Assembly (NCBI RefSeq): GCF_000800015.1
Contig: NZ_JUGR01000001.1
Coordinates: forward strand, 124,001 to 188,000
DNA length: 64,000 bases
Source: Terriglobus sp. TAA 43
GTDB taxonomy: Bacteria > Acidobacteriota > Terriglobia > Terriglobales > Acidobacteriaceae
Direction of reading: 5' to 3'
Shown here: piece by piece, positions 45,173 to 54,512 of the stretch
Layout: each line of letters opens with the position of its first letter
How positions within the stretch are numbered: position 1 is the stretch's first letter
Notes under the pieces: generated by a model
Told to the model about the DNA's origin: nothing
Database searches by the model: none
The model's input: the letters and a program-made list of their open reading frames with translations, nothing else
Translations under genes and position numbers: made by a program

Positions 45173-47872
45173 ATGGCGACCAATGTAGCAGTGCCCCCGG
45201 CAAGCGCCCTGAACGACCGGCAGCAGGAAATTGCAGAGTGGATTGAAGCGTTTGACGAGATGATCGTCGCTGAAGGCGCGGAGCAGGGTGCGGAGCTGAT
45301 GACAGCTCTGCGTCAGCGCGCACGCGAAGCAGGCGTCACCGCCGGCATTGAACTCACCACGCCGTACAAGAACACCATCCCCAAGCATGACGAGATTCCG
45401 TATCCCGGCGACCGCGATATGGAACGCCGCGTGGAAGCGCTGATCCGCTGGAATGCCATGGCCATGGTTCATGGCCAGAACAAGAAGGACGCCGGTATTG
45501 GCGGCCATATTTCCACGTATTCGTCAGTGGCGACGCTGTTTGAAGTTGGCTTCAACCACTTCTTCCATGCCAAGTACACCGCTGCTGACGGCACCGAGCA
45601 GCCCGGTGACTTTGTTTATTTTCAGGGCCACGCATCGCCCGGTGTTTATGCTCGCGCCTTCCTCGAAGGCCGCTTGAGCGAGCAGCATCTGCTGAACTTC
45701 CGCCATGAACTGCGGGATCATCCTGGCCTGTCGAGCTATCCGCATCCGTGGCTGATGAAGGATTTCTGGCAGTTCCCAACGGTGTCGATGGGCATTGGCC
45801 CGCTGAACGCGATCTACCAGGCTCGCTTCATGAAGTACCTGGAGAACCGCAACCTGATCCCGCATACCGACCGCAAGGTTTGGGCATTTGTGGGTGATGG
45901 TGAGTCGGACGAAGTCGATACGCTCGGTGCGATTTCGCTGGCAACGCGTGAGAATCTGGACAACCTGATCTTCGTCGTCAACTGCAACCTGCAGCGCCTT
46001 GATGGTCCGGTGCGTGGCAACAAGCGCATCATCGACGAACTGGAAGGCCACTTCCGCGGTTGCGGTTGGAACGTAATCAAGGTTGTCTGGGGCACGGATT
46101 GGGATGCGCTGTTTGAGCGTGACCACACTGGCCTGTTGCTGAAGCGAATGGAAGAGTGCGTGGATGGCGACTTCCAAGCGTACAAGGCCAAGGGCGGCGC
46201 GTACCTGCGTGAGCACTTCTTCGGCAAGTATCCGCAGTTGGTTGAGTTGGTGAAGGACTACACCGACGAGCAGCTTTCCAAGCTGCACCGTGGTGGCCAT
46301 GATGCGCAGAAGGTCTACAACGCTTATAAGCGCGCTGTGGAGCACAAGGGTGGACCAACGGTCATCCTTGCCAAGACGGTGAAGGGCTATGGCTTTGCAT
46401 CTACTGAAGGCCGTAACGCTGCACACAACGAGAAGAAGCTGACCGACGAGGGCGTGATCGCGTTCAAGCAGCGCTTCGACATCCCCGTGCCGGATGAGCA
46501 GGCTGCTGCGGGTAAACCGTGGAAGCCTTCGGACGACGCGCCGGAGTTGAAGTATCTGCAGGAGCGTCGTTCGAACCTGGGTGGCTATGTGCCCACGCGT
46601 GGATGGAAGCCGTTCAGCTTTACGAATCCTGCGGTCGACTTCTACAAGGAATGGCTCGGTGGATCGAAGGGGCGCGCTGTTTCCACCACGATGGTGTTCG
46701 TTGCCATCCTGCGCGCGCTGATGAAGGACAAGAACATCGGTCGCCTGGTTGTTCCAATTGTTCCTGACGAAGGTCGTACGTTCGGTATGGAATCGGCTGT
46801 GAAGCAGGTGGGAATCTACGCCAGCGAAGGCCAGAAGTACACGCCGCACGATAGCGACATGCTGCTTTCGTACCGCGAAGAAAAAGACGGCCAGATTCTG
46901 GAAGAGGGCATCACCGAAGCAGGCTCCATGGCCAGCTTCACCGCTGCCGGAACGGCTTATGCGAACTACGGTGTGCCGTCGGTTCCGTTCTACATGTACT
47001 ACTCCATGTTCGGCTTCCAGCGTATTGGCGACATGGCGTGGGCATTTGCGGATTCGCGCGGTAAGGGCTTCCTGATGGGCGGCACTGCTGGACGCACGAC
47101 GATGCTTGGCGAAGGTTTGCAGCATCAGGACGGCCACTCGCATGTGATCAGCAGCACCATTCCTACGTGCGTCAGCTATGACCCGGCGTTTGCCTATGAG
47201 ATGGCTGTGATTCTGCAGGACGGCATGCAGCGCATGTACGTGAACGACGAGCAGATCTTCTACTACGTCACCATGTACAACGAGGACTACGTTCACCCGG
47301 AAATGCCGCAGGGCGACAACGTCCGCGAGGGCATTCTGAAGGGCCTGTATCGCTTCAAGTCAGCTCCGAAGGGCAAGGCGACTGTGCAGCTCTTTGGTTC
47401 GGGCACCATCCTGAACGAAGTGCTGAAGGCGCAGGAGATTCTTTCCAGCAAGTTCGGCATTGAGGCGGATGTGTGGAGTGTGCCGAGCTACACCGAGCTT
47501 CGTCGTGACGCGCTTGCGATCGAGCGTTGGAACCGCCTGCATCCGTTCGAAGCAGAGAAGACACCGTATCTGGTGGAAGCTCTTGGCGATGCGCCGGGAC
47601 CAGTCATTGCAGCCAGCGATTGGATGAAGGTGATGCCGGATGCCTTGTCGCCTTGGCTGGGCAAGCGTCTGGTGACACTAGGCACGGACGGTTTTGGACG
47701 CAGCGATAATCGCGAAAATCTGCGCGAGTTCTTTGAAGTGGATGCGAAGGCGATTGTTGCCGCAACCATCTCAAAGCTGGTGCGTGATGGCGCGTTGAAG
47801 GCCAAGGATGCGAAGAAAGCGTTCGCTGAGATCGGTGTCAACACGGAAGCCCCAGAACCTTCGAAGCAGTAA
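45173..47872 (+). CDS. aceE: Pyruvate dehydrogenase E1 component, homodimeric type
   Basis: An 899-residue AceE; ATG 45173 has GGAG 6 bases upstream. It decarboxylates pyruvate with thiamine diphosphate and loads the acetyl group on lipoyl-E2. TPP motif GDGESDEVDTLGAI with the Asn of VVNCNLQRLDGPVRGN; HISTYSSVATLFEVGFNHFF in the N-terminal domain; YGFASTEGRNAAHNEKKL loop; C-terminal GTDGFGRSDNRENLREFFEV. Length equals the proteobacterial enzyme. The E2 and E3 genes are not beside it, so the complex is encoded at scattered loci. Confidence 0.95.
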   Translation: MATNVAVPPASALNDRQQEIAEWIEAFDEMIVAEGAEQGAELMTALRQRAREAGVTAGIELTTPYKNTIPKHDEIPYPGDRDMERRVEALIRWNAMAMVHGQNKKDAGIGGHISTYSSVATLFEVGFNHFFHAKYTAADGTEQPGDFVYFQGHASPGVYARAFLEGRLSEQHLLNFRHELRDHPGLSSYPHPWLMKDFWQFPTVSMGIGPLNAIYQARFMKYLENRNLIPHTDRKVWAFVGDGESDEVDTLGAISLATRENLDNLIFVVNCNLQRLDGPVRGNKRIIDELEGHFRGCGWNVIKVVWGTDWDALFERDHTGLLLKRMEECVDGDFQAYKAKGGAYLREHFFGKYPQLVELVKDYTDEQLSKLHRGGHDAQKVYNAYKRAVEHKGGPTVILAKTVKGYGFASTEGRNAAHNEKKLTDEGVIAFKQRFDIPVPDEQAAAGKPWKPSDDAPELKYLQERRSNLGGYVPTRGWKPFSFTNPAVDFYKEWLGGSKGRAVSTTMVFVAILRALMKDKNIGRLVVPIVPDEGRTFGMESAVKQVGIYASEGQKYTPHDSDMLLSYREEKDGQILEEGITEAGSMASFTAAGTAYANYGVPSVPFYMYYSMFGFQRIGDMAWAFADSRGKGFLMGGTAGRTTMLGEGLQHQDGHSHVISSTIPTCVSYDPAFAYEMAVILQDGMQRMYVNDEQIFYYVTMYNEDYVHPEMPQGDNVREGILKGLYRFKSAPKGKATVQLFGSGTILNEVLKAQEILSSKFGIEADVWSVPSYTELRRDALAIERWNRLHPFEAEKTPYLVEALGDAPGPVIAASDWMKVMPDALSPWLGKRLVTLGTDGFGRSDNRENLREFFEVDAKAIVAATISKLVRDGALKAKDAKKAFAEIGVNTEAPEPSKQ

Positions 47873-47892
47873 AGCGTCTTAACTGCACGATC

Positions 47893-47928
47893 GGAAAGCG
47901 CCTGTTATGACAGGCGCTTTTCCTTTTG
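47893..47928 (+). terminator. Intrinsic terminator of aceE
   Basis: GCGCCTGT and ACAGGCGC, extended by AAA/TTT pairs, form the stem (47893-47905 with 47910-47923) around loop TATG, followed by CCTTTT. Confidence 0.85.
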
Positions 47929-47980
47929 GCGTCTATTGGGTGGGGAACGATCAAAGCGTTTTGATAGGATTCATTTCGCC

Positions 47981-49612
47981 ATGAATTCAGCCCGTCGCGA
48001 TCTTCTGAAGTTCTCTCCGCTTGCTCTTGCCGCCTTTGTGCCGTCCGTTGGTTCGGCACAGGTCACGGGAGCCTCCACGCCATCGACTCCTACCGTCTTC
48101 GATGTTCGTAACTATGGCGCATCGGGAACAGGGAAGCAGTTGGATACCAACGGCATCAATGCGGCGATTGAAGCGGCCACCAAGGCAGGCGGTGGCACGG
48201 TTGTCTTCCCGGCGGGAACCTATCTTACGTTCTCTATTCGTCTCAAAAGCAATATCCATCTCTATCTATCGCAGGGAGCGGTGATTCTGGCGGCGGAATC
48301 ACCCAAGCCCGGTGAAACCACGGGACAGATGGGTGGCGTGTATGACGCTGCAGAGCCGCAGAATCCGGCGATTGAACCGTTCCAGGATTTCGGCCATAAC
48401 CATTGGCACAACTCGCTGATCTGGGGTGAGGGCATTGAGAATGTGTCCATCACCGGTCCTGGCTTGATCTATGGCAAAGGGTTGTCGTTCGGCGCCACGC
48501 GTGCCGCTCGTGGCGACTATCCGATTTACAAAGCGGAGCAGGCTGGCGTGGGTAACAAGGCCATTGCGATGAAGAACTGTCGCAATGTGACCTTCCGCGA
48601 GTTTCGTCTGTTGAAGGGCGGTCACTTCGGATTCTTGCTTACAGGCGTGGACAATCTGGTTATTGATGGCTTGCTGATCGACACGGATCGCGACGGTATT
48701 GATATCGACTGCTGCAAGAATGTGCATGTCTCTAATTGCACAGTTAACTCGCCGTGGGATGACGGTATCTGCCCGAAGTCGAGTTATGCGCTGGGCTATG
48801 CTCGTGCGACGGAGAACGTCACCATCACTGGTTGCACGGTGACGGGCGATTACATGCTGGGCACGGTGTTGGACGGTACTTACAAACACTTTCCTGCAGA
48901 TGCACCACAGACGTATCGCACGGGACGCATCAAGTGCGGCACAGAATCCAACGGCGGATTCAAGAACATCACCATCTCAAACTGCGTCTTTGATGGTTGC
49001 CACAGCCTTTGTCTTGAGAGTGAGGACGGCGCGCTGTGCGAGGACATCGCCATCTCAAATATCACCATGCGCGATCTGTTTGCGGGCCCGCTGTTCTTCC
49101 GCCTCGGGGCACGTCTACGCGGGCCTAAGCCGGAGACAAAGCCGGGAACGCTTCAACGAATTGTGGTGAACAACATCACCAGCTATAACTCCACGTCGAA
49201 CCTGTGCAACATCCTTTCGGGGATCCCGGACTTTCCGATCCGCGATGTGAAGATCAGCAACTTCTACATGCAGCATCGGGGCGGGGCGACGGCCGATAAG
49301 GCAAAGCTGGTGCCACCGGAAGAGATTGCGAAGTATCCCGACCCTGAGATGTTTGGCCCTATGCCAGCACAGGGCTTCTTCCTACGCCATGTGCGTAACG
49401 TGGAAGTGAGTCACGTGGAGATTGCGCCAGCGCAGTCAGATGCGCGTCCGTCGTTTGTGTTGGAAGACGTGGACAGGGCCGACTTCTTTGCCATTACCGC
49501 ACCGACTACGCCCAGCGCTTTCGACTTCCGTCATGCGAAGGATGTGCGCGTGGGATGGAGCAGGGCCGCGAAGGACGCGGTGTTTGCCGATGCCAGCGGC
49601 AAGACACTCTAG
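47981..49612 (+). CDS. Exported GH28 polygalacturonase-like glycosidase
   Basis: A 543-residue protein from ATG 47981 (AGGA upstream). The N-terminus SARRDLLKFSPLALAAF is a Tat-like signal. The body is a right-handed beta-helix of family GH28: VFDVRNYGASGTGKQLDTNG, GGTVVFPAGTYLT, ITGPGLIYGKG. The catalytic region holds TDRDGIDIDCCKNVHVSN, SPWDDGICPKS and RIKCGTESNGG, corresponding to the acidic residues and RIK motif of pectinases. The family GHG motif is not obvious. It probably attacks pectin-type or other uronide or rhamnose-containing glycans. Confidence 0.87.
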   Translation: MNSARRDLLKFSPLALAAFVPSVGSAQVTGASTPSTPTVFDVRNYGASGTGKQLDTNGINAAIEAATKAGGGTVVFPAGTYLTFSIRLKSNIHLYLSQGAVILAAESPKPGETTGQMGGVYDAAEPQNPAIEPFQDFGHNHWHNSLIWGEGIENVSITGPGLIYGKGLSFGATRAARGDYPIYKAEQAGVGNKAIAMKNCRNVTFREFRLLKGGHFGFLLTGVDNLVIDGLLIDTDRDGIDIDCCKNVHVSNCTVNSPWDDGICPKSSYALGYARATENVTITGCTVTGDYMLGTVLDGTYKHFPADAPQTYRTGRIKCGTESNGGFKNITISNCVFDGCHSLCLESEDGALCEDIAISNITMRDLFAGPLFFRLGARLRGPKPETKPGTLQRIVVNNITSYNSTSNLCNILSGIPDFPIRDVKISNFYMQHRGGATADKAKLVPPEEIAKYPDPEMFGPMPAQGFFLRHVRNVEVSHVEIAPAQSDARPSFVLEDVDRADFFAITAPTTPSAFDFRHAKDVRVGWSRAAKDAVFADASGKTL

Positions 49613-49617
49613 AGAAC

Positions 49618-49651
49618 AAAGGGTGTGCGAAGTGAGCTTCGCACACCCTTT
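49618..49651. terminator. Bidirectional terminator between GH28 and polyprenyl synthase genes
   Basis: AAAGGGTGTGCGAAG (49618-49632) and CTTCGCACACCCTTT (49637-49651) form a perfect 15-bp stem with loop TGAG between two convergent genes. The terminal A/T pairs give U-runs in both directions. Confidence 0.85.
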
Positions 49652-49670
49652 AATTTCGGGGAGGTATCGT

Positions 49671-50675
49671 TTAGCGGTCGCGGTCGGTCACGTAGCCGGG
49701 AACCCACTGCAGTGCGCGTAGCGCCTTGGCAGCTTCGCTGTTTGCAGCAGGTAGATCGACGATGGACTGACGAGCTGCTTCCGCATAGGCGCGGGCTGCG
49801 TCCATGGCGTATTCCAGCGATCCGTGGTGCGTCAGGATTTCCAGAATGGTGGCGTGCTTCACGCGGCTGAAGTTGCGGTCGGCGAGCACTGTGCGGATGG
49901 CTTCGCGTTCCGCGCCTGTGCCACGTTCCAGCGCGTGGATCACGGCGAGTGTTGCTTTGCCTTCGCGCAGATCGCTGGCGGCAGGCTTGCCAATGGTGGA
50001 CTCTTCGCCGGTGATGTCAAGCACATCATCAACAATCTGGAATGCAAGGCCGAGGTTACGGCCGTACTCACCAAGCTGTTGTTCTACTTCATCGCTGGCA
50101 CCGGAGAGGGCAGCGCCAAGCTGCATGCTGACCTTGAACAGCATCGCGGTCTTGCGGAAGATCAGGTCGAAGTACTCTTCTTCGTTGATCAGGTGACCCA
50201 GCTTTTGAATCTGTAGCAGTTCGCCTTCGACCATCTGCTGCGTTAGTCCGATGAGCAGATCCAGCACGTGGAAATTGCGCTCTTCCAGGGCCGTCTGGAA
50301 CGACTGCATGTACAACCAGTCGCCTGCGAGGACGCACTTGCTTTCGCCCCACACGGTGTTGGTGCTGGCCTTGCCGCGTCGCGTCTTCGCTTCGTCAATG
50401 ATGTCGTCATGAACCAGCGTGGCGGTGTGCAGCATCTCGACGACGGCACCCATGCGGATACGGCTTTCGCCTTGGAAGCCGAGCGCCTTTGCCGCGAGCA
50501 ACAGCAGCAGCGGACGGATGCGTTTGCCACCGCCTGCCAGCAGATATTCTGCAATGTCTTGAATGACAGCGACTTCGGACTGTGACTGTTTGCCGAACTC
50601 GCGCTCTACGGCAGCAAGATCGTCACGTACGAGGTCGAAGACCTGTTTGGCAGTCGCACTGGGGAGAAGACTCAC
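49671..50675 (-). CDS. Polyprenyl diphosphate synthase (octaprenyl/heptaprenyl type)
   Basis: About 334 residues from GTG 50675; TTG 50684 is an equally possible start since neither has a good ribosome site. First Asp-rich motif LVHDDIIDEAKTRRGKAS near 86-100, second GLAFQIVDDVLDITGEES near 207-225, and the substrate Arg in GGGKRIRPLLLLLAA. It elongates isoprenoid diphosphates for quinone side chains or carriers; the small residues before the first motif suggest a long-chain product. Confidence 0.9.
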   Translation of the reverse strand: MSLLPSATAKQVFDLVRDDLAAVEREFGKQSQSEVAVIQDIAEYLLAGGGKRIRPLLLLLAAKALGFQGESRIRMGAVVEMLHTATLVHDDIIDEAKTRRGKASTNTVWGESKCVLAGDWLYMQSFQTALEERNFHVLDLLIGLTQQMVEGELLQIQKLGHLINEEEYFDLIFRKTAMLFKVSMQLGAALSGASDEVEQQLGEYGRNLGLAFQIVDDVLDITGEESTIGKPAASDLREGKATLAVIHALERGTGAEREAIRTVLADRNFSRVKHATILEILTHHGSLEYAMDAARAYAEAARQSIVDLPAANSEAAKALRALQWVPGYVTDRDR

Positions 50676-50738
50676 GCTTTTCAAACTGTAACAGTTCTTT
50701 GACGCGAAAGCAGTGCAGCGGGACGCAGGAAAGAGAAA

Positions 50739-50768
50739 CCCCGTCCACAACTTACGTCATGAACGGGG
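50739..50768 (-). terminator. Intrinsic terminator of the YajQ gene
   Basis: On the minus strand CCCCGT (50768-50763) pairs with ACGGGG (50744-50739) across an 18-nt loop, then TTTCTCTTT follows. Confidence 0.6.
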
Positions 50769-50787
50769 CATGGGTTCGTGAGAGGGT

Positions 50788-51288
50788 TTAGTTCGAGCGG
50801 TAGTTGGTGAACTGAAGCTCCACGCCGAAGTCCTTGCCCTTGAGCAGGGCAATGATCTGCTGCAGGACGTCACGGTCTTTGCTGGTGATGCGGACAGTGT
50901 CGCCCTGGATGGATGCCTGCGCCTTCAGCTTGCTGTCTTTCACGGCCGCGGTGATCTTCTTCGCGGAGTCGCCTTCGATGCCCTGCTTGAGCTTGATCTT
51001 CTGACGGACGGAGGAGTTGGATGCTGGTTCGATCTTCTCGTACTCTAGGTTCTTCAGAGACACGTTCCGCTTCACGAGTTTTTGCGAAAGGATCTCAGTG
51101 ACGGCCTTCAACGTGTACTCATCCTGCGAGGCGAGTTGGATGGCGTCGTTGCCTTCGAGGTTGATGGTGGACTTTGAATTCTTCAGGTCGAAGCGGGCGT
51201 TGACTTCCTTGGTGGCCTGATCGATCGCGTTCTTTACTTCCTGCACTTCGACTTTGCTTACGACGTCAAAACTGTTATCGGCTGCCAT
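50788..51288 (-). CDS. yajQ: YajQ family nucleotide-binding protein (UPF0234)
   Basis: A 166-residue protein from ATG 51288 with GGAG upstream. It covers the whole YajQ fold: ADNSFDVVSKVEVQEVKNAI, STINLEGNDAIQLASQDEYT, KQGIEGDSAKKITAAVKDSK, RITSKDRDVLQQIIALLKGK and the terminal VELQFTNYR. Members bind RNA or cyclic di-GMP; which applies here is not visible. It precedes the polyprenyl synthase gene on the same strand, separated by its own terminator. Confidence 0.92.
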   Translation of the reverse strand: MAADNSFDVVSKVEVQEVKNAIDQATKEVNARFDLKNSKSTINLEGNDAIQLASQDEYTLKAVTEILSQKLVKRNVSLKNLEYEKIEPASNSSVRQKIKLKQGIEGDSAKKITAAVKDSKLKAQASIQGDTVRITSKDRDVLQQIIALLKGKDFGVELQFTNYRSN

Positions 51289-51368
51289 TGTTCGTTCTCC
51301 TTGCCAGTACTGCAATCCTGCAAAAGCTGATGATTTAGAGCGGCAGAAAGATGCCGCACGTTGCCGGG

Positions 51369-52217
51369 CTATTCTACGCGGAAGAGGCGACGAAAGTTTC
51401 CGGTGGTTTCCTGTGCGAGCTGTTCCAGCGGGATCTTGCGCAACTCGGCGACAAACTCCGCTGTCACGCGTGTGCGTCCGGGCTCGTTGCGTTCGCCGCG
51501 ATAGGGGATCGGAGCCAGGAAGGGGGCGTCAGTTTCTACCAGGTATCGATCAGCAGGCACGAGTTCTGCAGCTTCGCGGATGGACGGGAACCGCGCGTAC
51601 GTGACATTGCCCGCGAAGGATAGGTAGAACCCAAGATCGAGTGCGCGGCGTGCTTCGTCGGCTGTTCCGGAGAAGCAGTGCATCACGCCAACGCCGCCCT
51701 TGTTCGAGAAGTTTTCGGCAATTAGGCGCAGCAGGTCATCCTGCGCGTCAGCAGGACCAAAGCGCTCCTTTGCCTGCGGCGTGGCGAGTTCGCTGGTGCG
51801 GCAGTGGATGAGGATGGGTTTGTTTGCCGCGAGGGCAATCTCCATCTGCGCAAGGAATGCCTGCTGCTGCACGTCGATATCGGGGTTTTCGATGTGGTAG
51901 TAGTCCAGCCCGATTTCACCAATGGCAACAACGTTTTCATCCGCTGCGAGAGTGCGCAGTTTGTTTAGTGCGGCATCGTTTGCGTGTTGTGCTTCCTGCG
52001 GATGAATGCCTGCCGATGCGACGATGCATGGCACAGCGGGATTGTCCTTGTACTTCACGGCAAGATCGCGTGCGCGATGCATCGTCTCCGGGCCATCACC
52101 GATACCCACGGAAAGGATTGTGCGCACGTCCGCTTCCAGCGAACGCGCTAGTACAGCGTCGAGATCGTCGGCGTAAGTGGGGAAGTCGAGATGTGCGTGC
52201 GAATCGACGATGTGCAT
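51369..52217 (-). CDS. tatD: TatD-family metal-dependent deoxyribonuclease
   Basis: A 282-residue TIM-barrel hydrolase. Metal ligands: DSHAHLD at the N-terminus, Glu in AIGEIGLDYYH, His in LIHCRTS, His in VMHCFSGTADEA, and Asp in VETDAPFLAPIPYRGERNEP. The family acts as a 3'-5' DNA/RNA exonuclease or amidohydrolase in DNA repair. An insertion near residues 150-170 (LATPQAKERFGPADAQ) slightly lengthens it. It follows metG by 8 bp on the same strand, a frequent bacterial pairing, so they are co-transcribed. Confidence 0.92.
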   Translation of the reverse strand: MHIVDSHAHLDFPTYADDLDAVLARSLEADVRTILSVGIGDGPETMHRARDLAVKYKDNPAVPCIVASAGIHPQEAQHANDAALNKLRTLAADENVVAIGEIGLDYYHIENPDIDVQQQAFLAQMEIALAANKPILIHCRTSELATPQAKERFGPADAQDDLLRLIAENFSNKGGVGVMHCFSGTADEARRALDLGFYLSFAGNVTYARFPSIREAAELVPADRYLVETDAPFLAPIPYRGERNEPGRTRVTAEFVAELRKIPLEQLAQETTGNFRRLFRVE

Positions 52218-52225
52218 AGGTGCAA

Positions 52226-54367
52226 CTACCGCAAGCGCGCTCCGATTTCGATGTCTTCGATGAAGCTGGCGAGTGCGGGGGTGCCGTCGCCGATGGAAGC
52301 GGCAACGACCATGCCCTGCGACTCGAAGCCACGCAGCTTGCGCGGTGCAAGGTTCGCAACGATGACAACCTTACGGCCGATCAGCTTTTCCGGTTCGTAG
52401 AACTGCGCGATGCCTGCAAGGATCTGGCGCTTCTCATAGCCCAGGTCTACTTCAAGACGGAGAAGCTTGTCAGCCTTGGGGACACGCTCGGCAACTAGCA
52501 CCTGCGCCACGCGGAGGTCGACCTTTGCGAAGTCGTCGATGGTGATCTCTGGTGTATCCGGCTTGGCGGGAGCGGCTGCGGCTTCTGCTGATGGCGCGGT
52601 GGTCGCATCGCTTACGGGTGTCAGCTTCTGTTCGCCTTCGGCAAGGTTCTGCGGCGCGTTGGCATCGGTGGTTGCGGGCTTCTGTTCTGCGTCGTTCATG
52701 CGAGTAATCAGTTCCTTTTCCGCGCGCGGGAAGATGGGCGCGAGTGTTCCAAGCTTTGTGTTTGCGGCGAATCCGCCTTGTGTCAGGTCGCGCAGTTCGC
52801 CAGTTTCGGCGGCGCGTTCAATGGAGCCGAGTCCAAGCTGATCCCACACGCGTGCCGTGACATACGGCAGTACAGGATGCAGCAGGGCAGTCATGATACG
52901 GATGCTCTTCGCAGCTGTGCGCAGGACTGTGGCAAGGCGTTCGCGGTGCTCGGGATTCTTTGCCAGCTTCCACGGCGCATTCGCTGTCAGGTAACCGTCT
53001 GTCGCTGCAATCAACGCAGAGGTGGCTTGCACAGCGACCGTGAAGTCCTGCGTCTCCAGCCCACGTCCCACAGCTTCAATCGCAGTGGTGATGTCCGATG
53101 TGAGTTCCGTTGTAAGAGCGGCATCCGGAATCACGCCATCGAAGTTCTGGACGAGCATGCTCAACGTGCGGCTGACGAGGTTGCCGTAGCCGTTCGCAAG
53201 ATCGCTGTTGTAGCGCGCAACGAGAGCGTCGAACGAGAACGAACCATCCTGGCCGAACGAAATCTCACGCAGCAGGAAGTAACGCAGAACATCCGCGCCG
53301 AAAAGGTCCTGTTCGTTCTTCTCGAGTTCGGGCTTCAAGGAACCGAATGCGTCAAGGATGGTTTCCGAGCGCACAATGTTGCCGCGGCTCTTGCTCATCT
53401 TGCTCTCTTCGAACAGAAGCCAGCCGTGCGCAACGATCTTCTTCGGTAGCGGTAGTTCTGCGGCCAGCAAGAACGCGGGCCAGTAGACGCAGTGGAAACG
53501 TACGATTTCCTTGCCAACAAAGTGCAGATCGGCCGGCCAGTAGCGCGCAAACATCTCTGCGCCCTCTTCGCTTTCGTCGCCGTATCCCACTGCGGTCATG
53601 TAGTTGGCCAGCGCATCCAGCCACACATAGATGACATGCTTCTGCGTAGTGGTATCCGCAGCGGGCGAGGGAACAGGAATGCCCCAATCAAAGCTGGTAC
53701 GCGAGACAGAAAGGTCCTTCACCGCGCCGGGAACGTAGGGGATGCCGGTATCGCTCAGCAGTGTTTCTGCACCAGAGTTCACAGGGCCGCGCAGGAAGCT
53801 CAGAACTTCGTTCTTGCGCGCTTCCGGCGTGATGGTGAGCTGGTTCGATTCGATGAGGTCAATCAGTGGCTTCTGGTAGGCCGACAGACGGAAGAAGAAG
53901 TTCTCTTCCGTTACTTCTTCGGTTACGCGACCGCATTCGGGGCAATGATCGCCAACGGGCACATCGACGAAGGCCTCATCGGAAACGCAGTATGCACCGG
54001 TGTAGCGATCGAGATAGATCGCACCCTTCTCATACAGAACACGGAACAGCTTCTGCACGCCGATCTTGTGCTTCTCGTCGGTGGTGCGAATGTACTGGTC
54101 GTAGCTGATGCCCATGCGGTGCCACAGCGTGCGGAAGGTGGCGGAGACCTCATCCGTGAACTGCTGCGGCGGAACGCCTGCGGACGCGGCGCTGCGGCCA
54201 ATCTTCTGACCATGTTCGTCGGTCCCGGTCAAGAAGTAGGTGTCGGCGCCATCGAGGCGCTTACGGCGCGCCAGCGTGTCTGCGGCAATGGTTGTATACG
54301 CATGGCCGATATGTGGCCGGGCGTTGACGTAATAAATCGGAGTCGTGAGATAGAACTTATTGGGCAT
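52226..54367 (-). CDS. metG: Methionyl-tRNA synthetase with C-terminal tRNA-binding domain
   Basis: 713 residues from ATG 54367. Class I signatures HIGH (as PHIGHAYTTIAADTLARRKR) and KMSKS (as ESKMSKSRGNI, near 325). The catalytic domain and anticodon helices are followed by a low-complexity Ala/Pro linker (about 570-610) and an EMAP/Trbp111-type OB-fold (DLRVAQVLVAERVPKADKLL, then LAPRKLRGFESQGMVVAAS), which aids dimerisation and tRNA binding. The zinc knuckle reads CVSDEAF...CPEC, so one usual Cys ligand is Asp. Divergent from hldD. Confidence 0.95.
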   Translation of the reverse strand: MPNKFYLTTPIYYVNARPHIGHAYTTIAADTLARRKRLDGADTYFLTGTDEHGQKIGRSAASAGVPPQQFTDEVSATFRTLWHRMGISYDQYIRTTDEKHKIGVQKLFRVLYEKGAIYLDRYTGAYCVSDEAFVDVPVGDHCPECGRVTEEVTEENFFFRLSAYQKPLIDLIESNQLTITPEARKNEVLSFLRGPVNSGAETLLSDTGIPYVPGAVKDLSVSRTSFDWGIPVPSPAADTTTQKHVIYVWLDALANYMTAVGYGDESEEGAEMFARYWPADLHFVGKEIVRFHCVYWPAFLLAAELPLPKKIVAHGWLLFEESKMSKSRGNIVRSETILDAFGSLKPELEKNEQDLFGADVLRYFLLREISFGQDGSFSFDALVARYNSDLANGYGNLVSRTLSMLVQNFDGVIPDAALTTELTSDITTAIEAVGRGLETQDFTVAVQATSALIAATDGYLTANAPWKLAKNPEHRERLATVLRTAAKSIRIMTALLHPVLPYVTARVWDQLGLGSIERAAETGELRDLTQGGFAANTKLGTLAPIFPRAEKELITRMNDAEQKPATTDANAPQNLAEGEQKLTPVSDATTAPSAEAAAAPAKPDTPEITIDDFAKVDLRVAQVLVAERVPKADKLLRLEVDLGYEKRQILAGIAQFYEPEKLIGRKVVIVANLAPRKLRGFESQGMVVAASIGDGTPALASFIEDIEIGARLR

Positions 54368-54512
54368 CGCGCTAACGGTCAGTTTATCAGCGCCATTGGA
54401 AAAGCTTCCGCGCAAGGCCCATAGGGGTCGCCGATAAGTTTCGATGAAAAGCAGATATTACGTGTACTTAGCAGCCACTACGCGTGGTCCGGGCGCGGCT
54501 ACAATCATCCTC

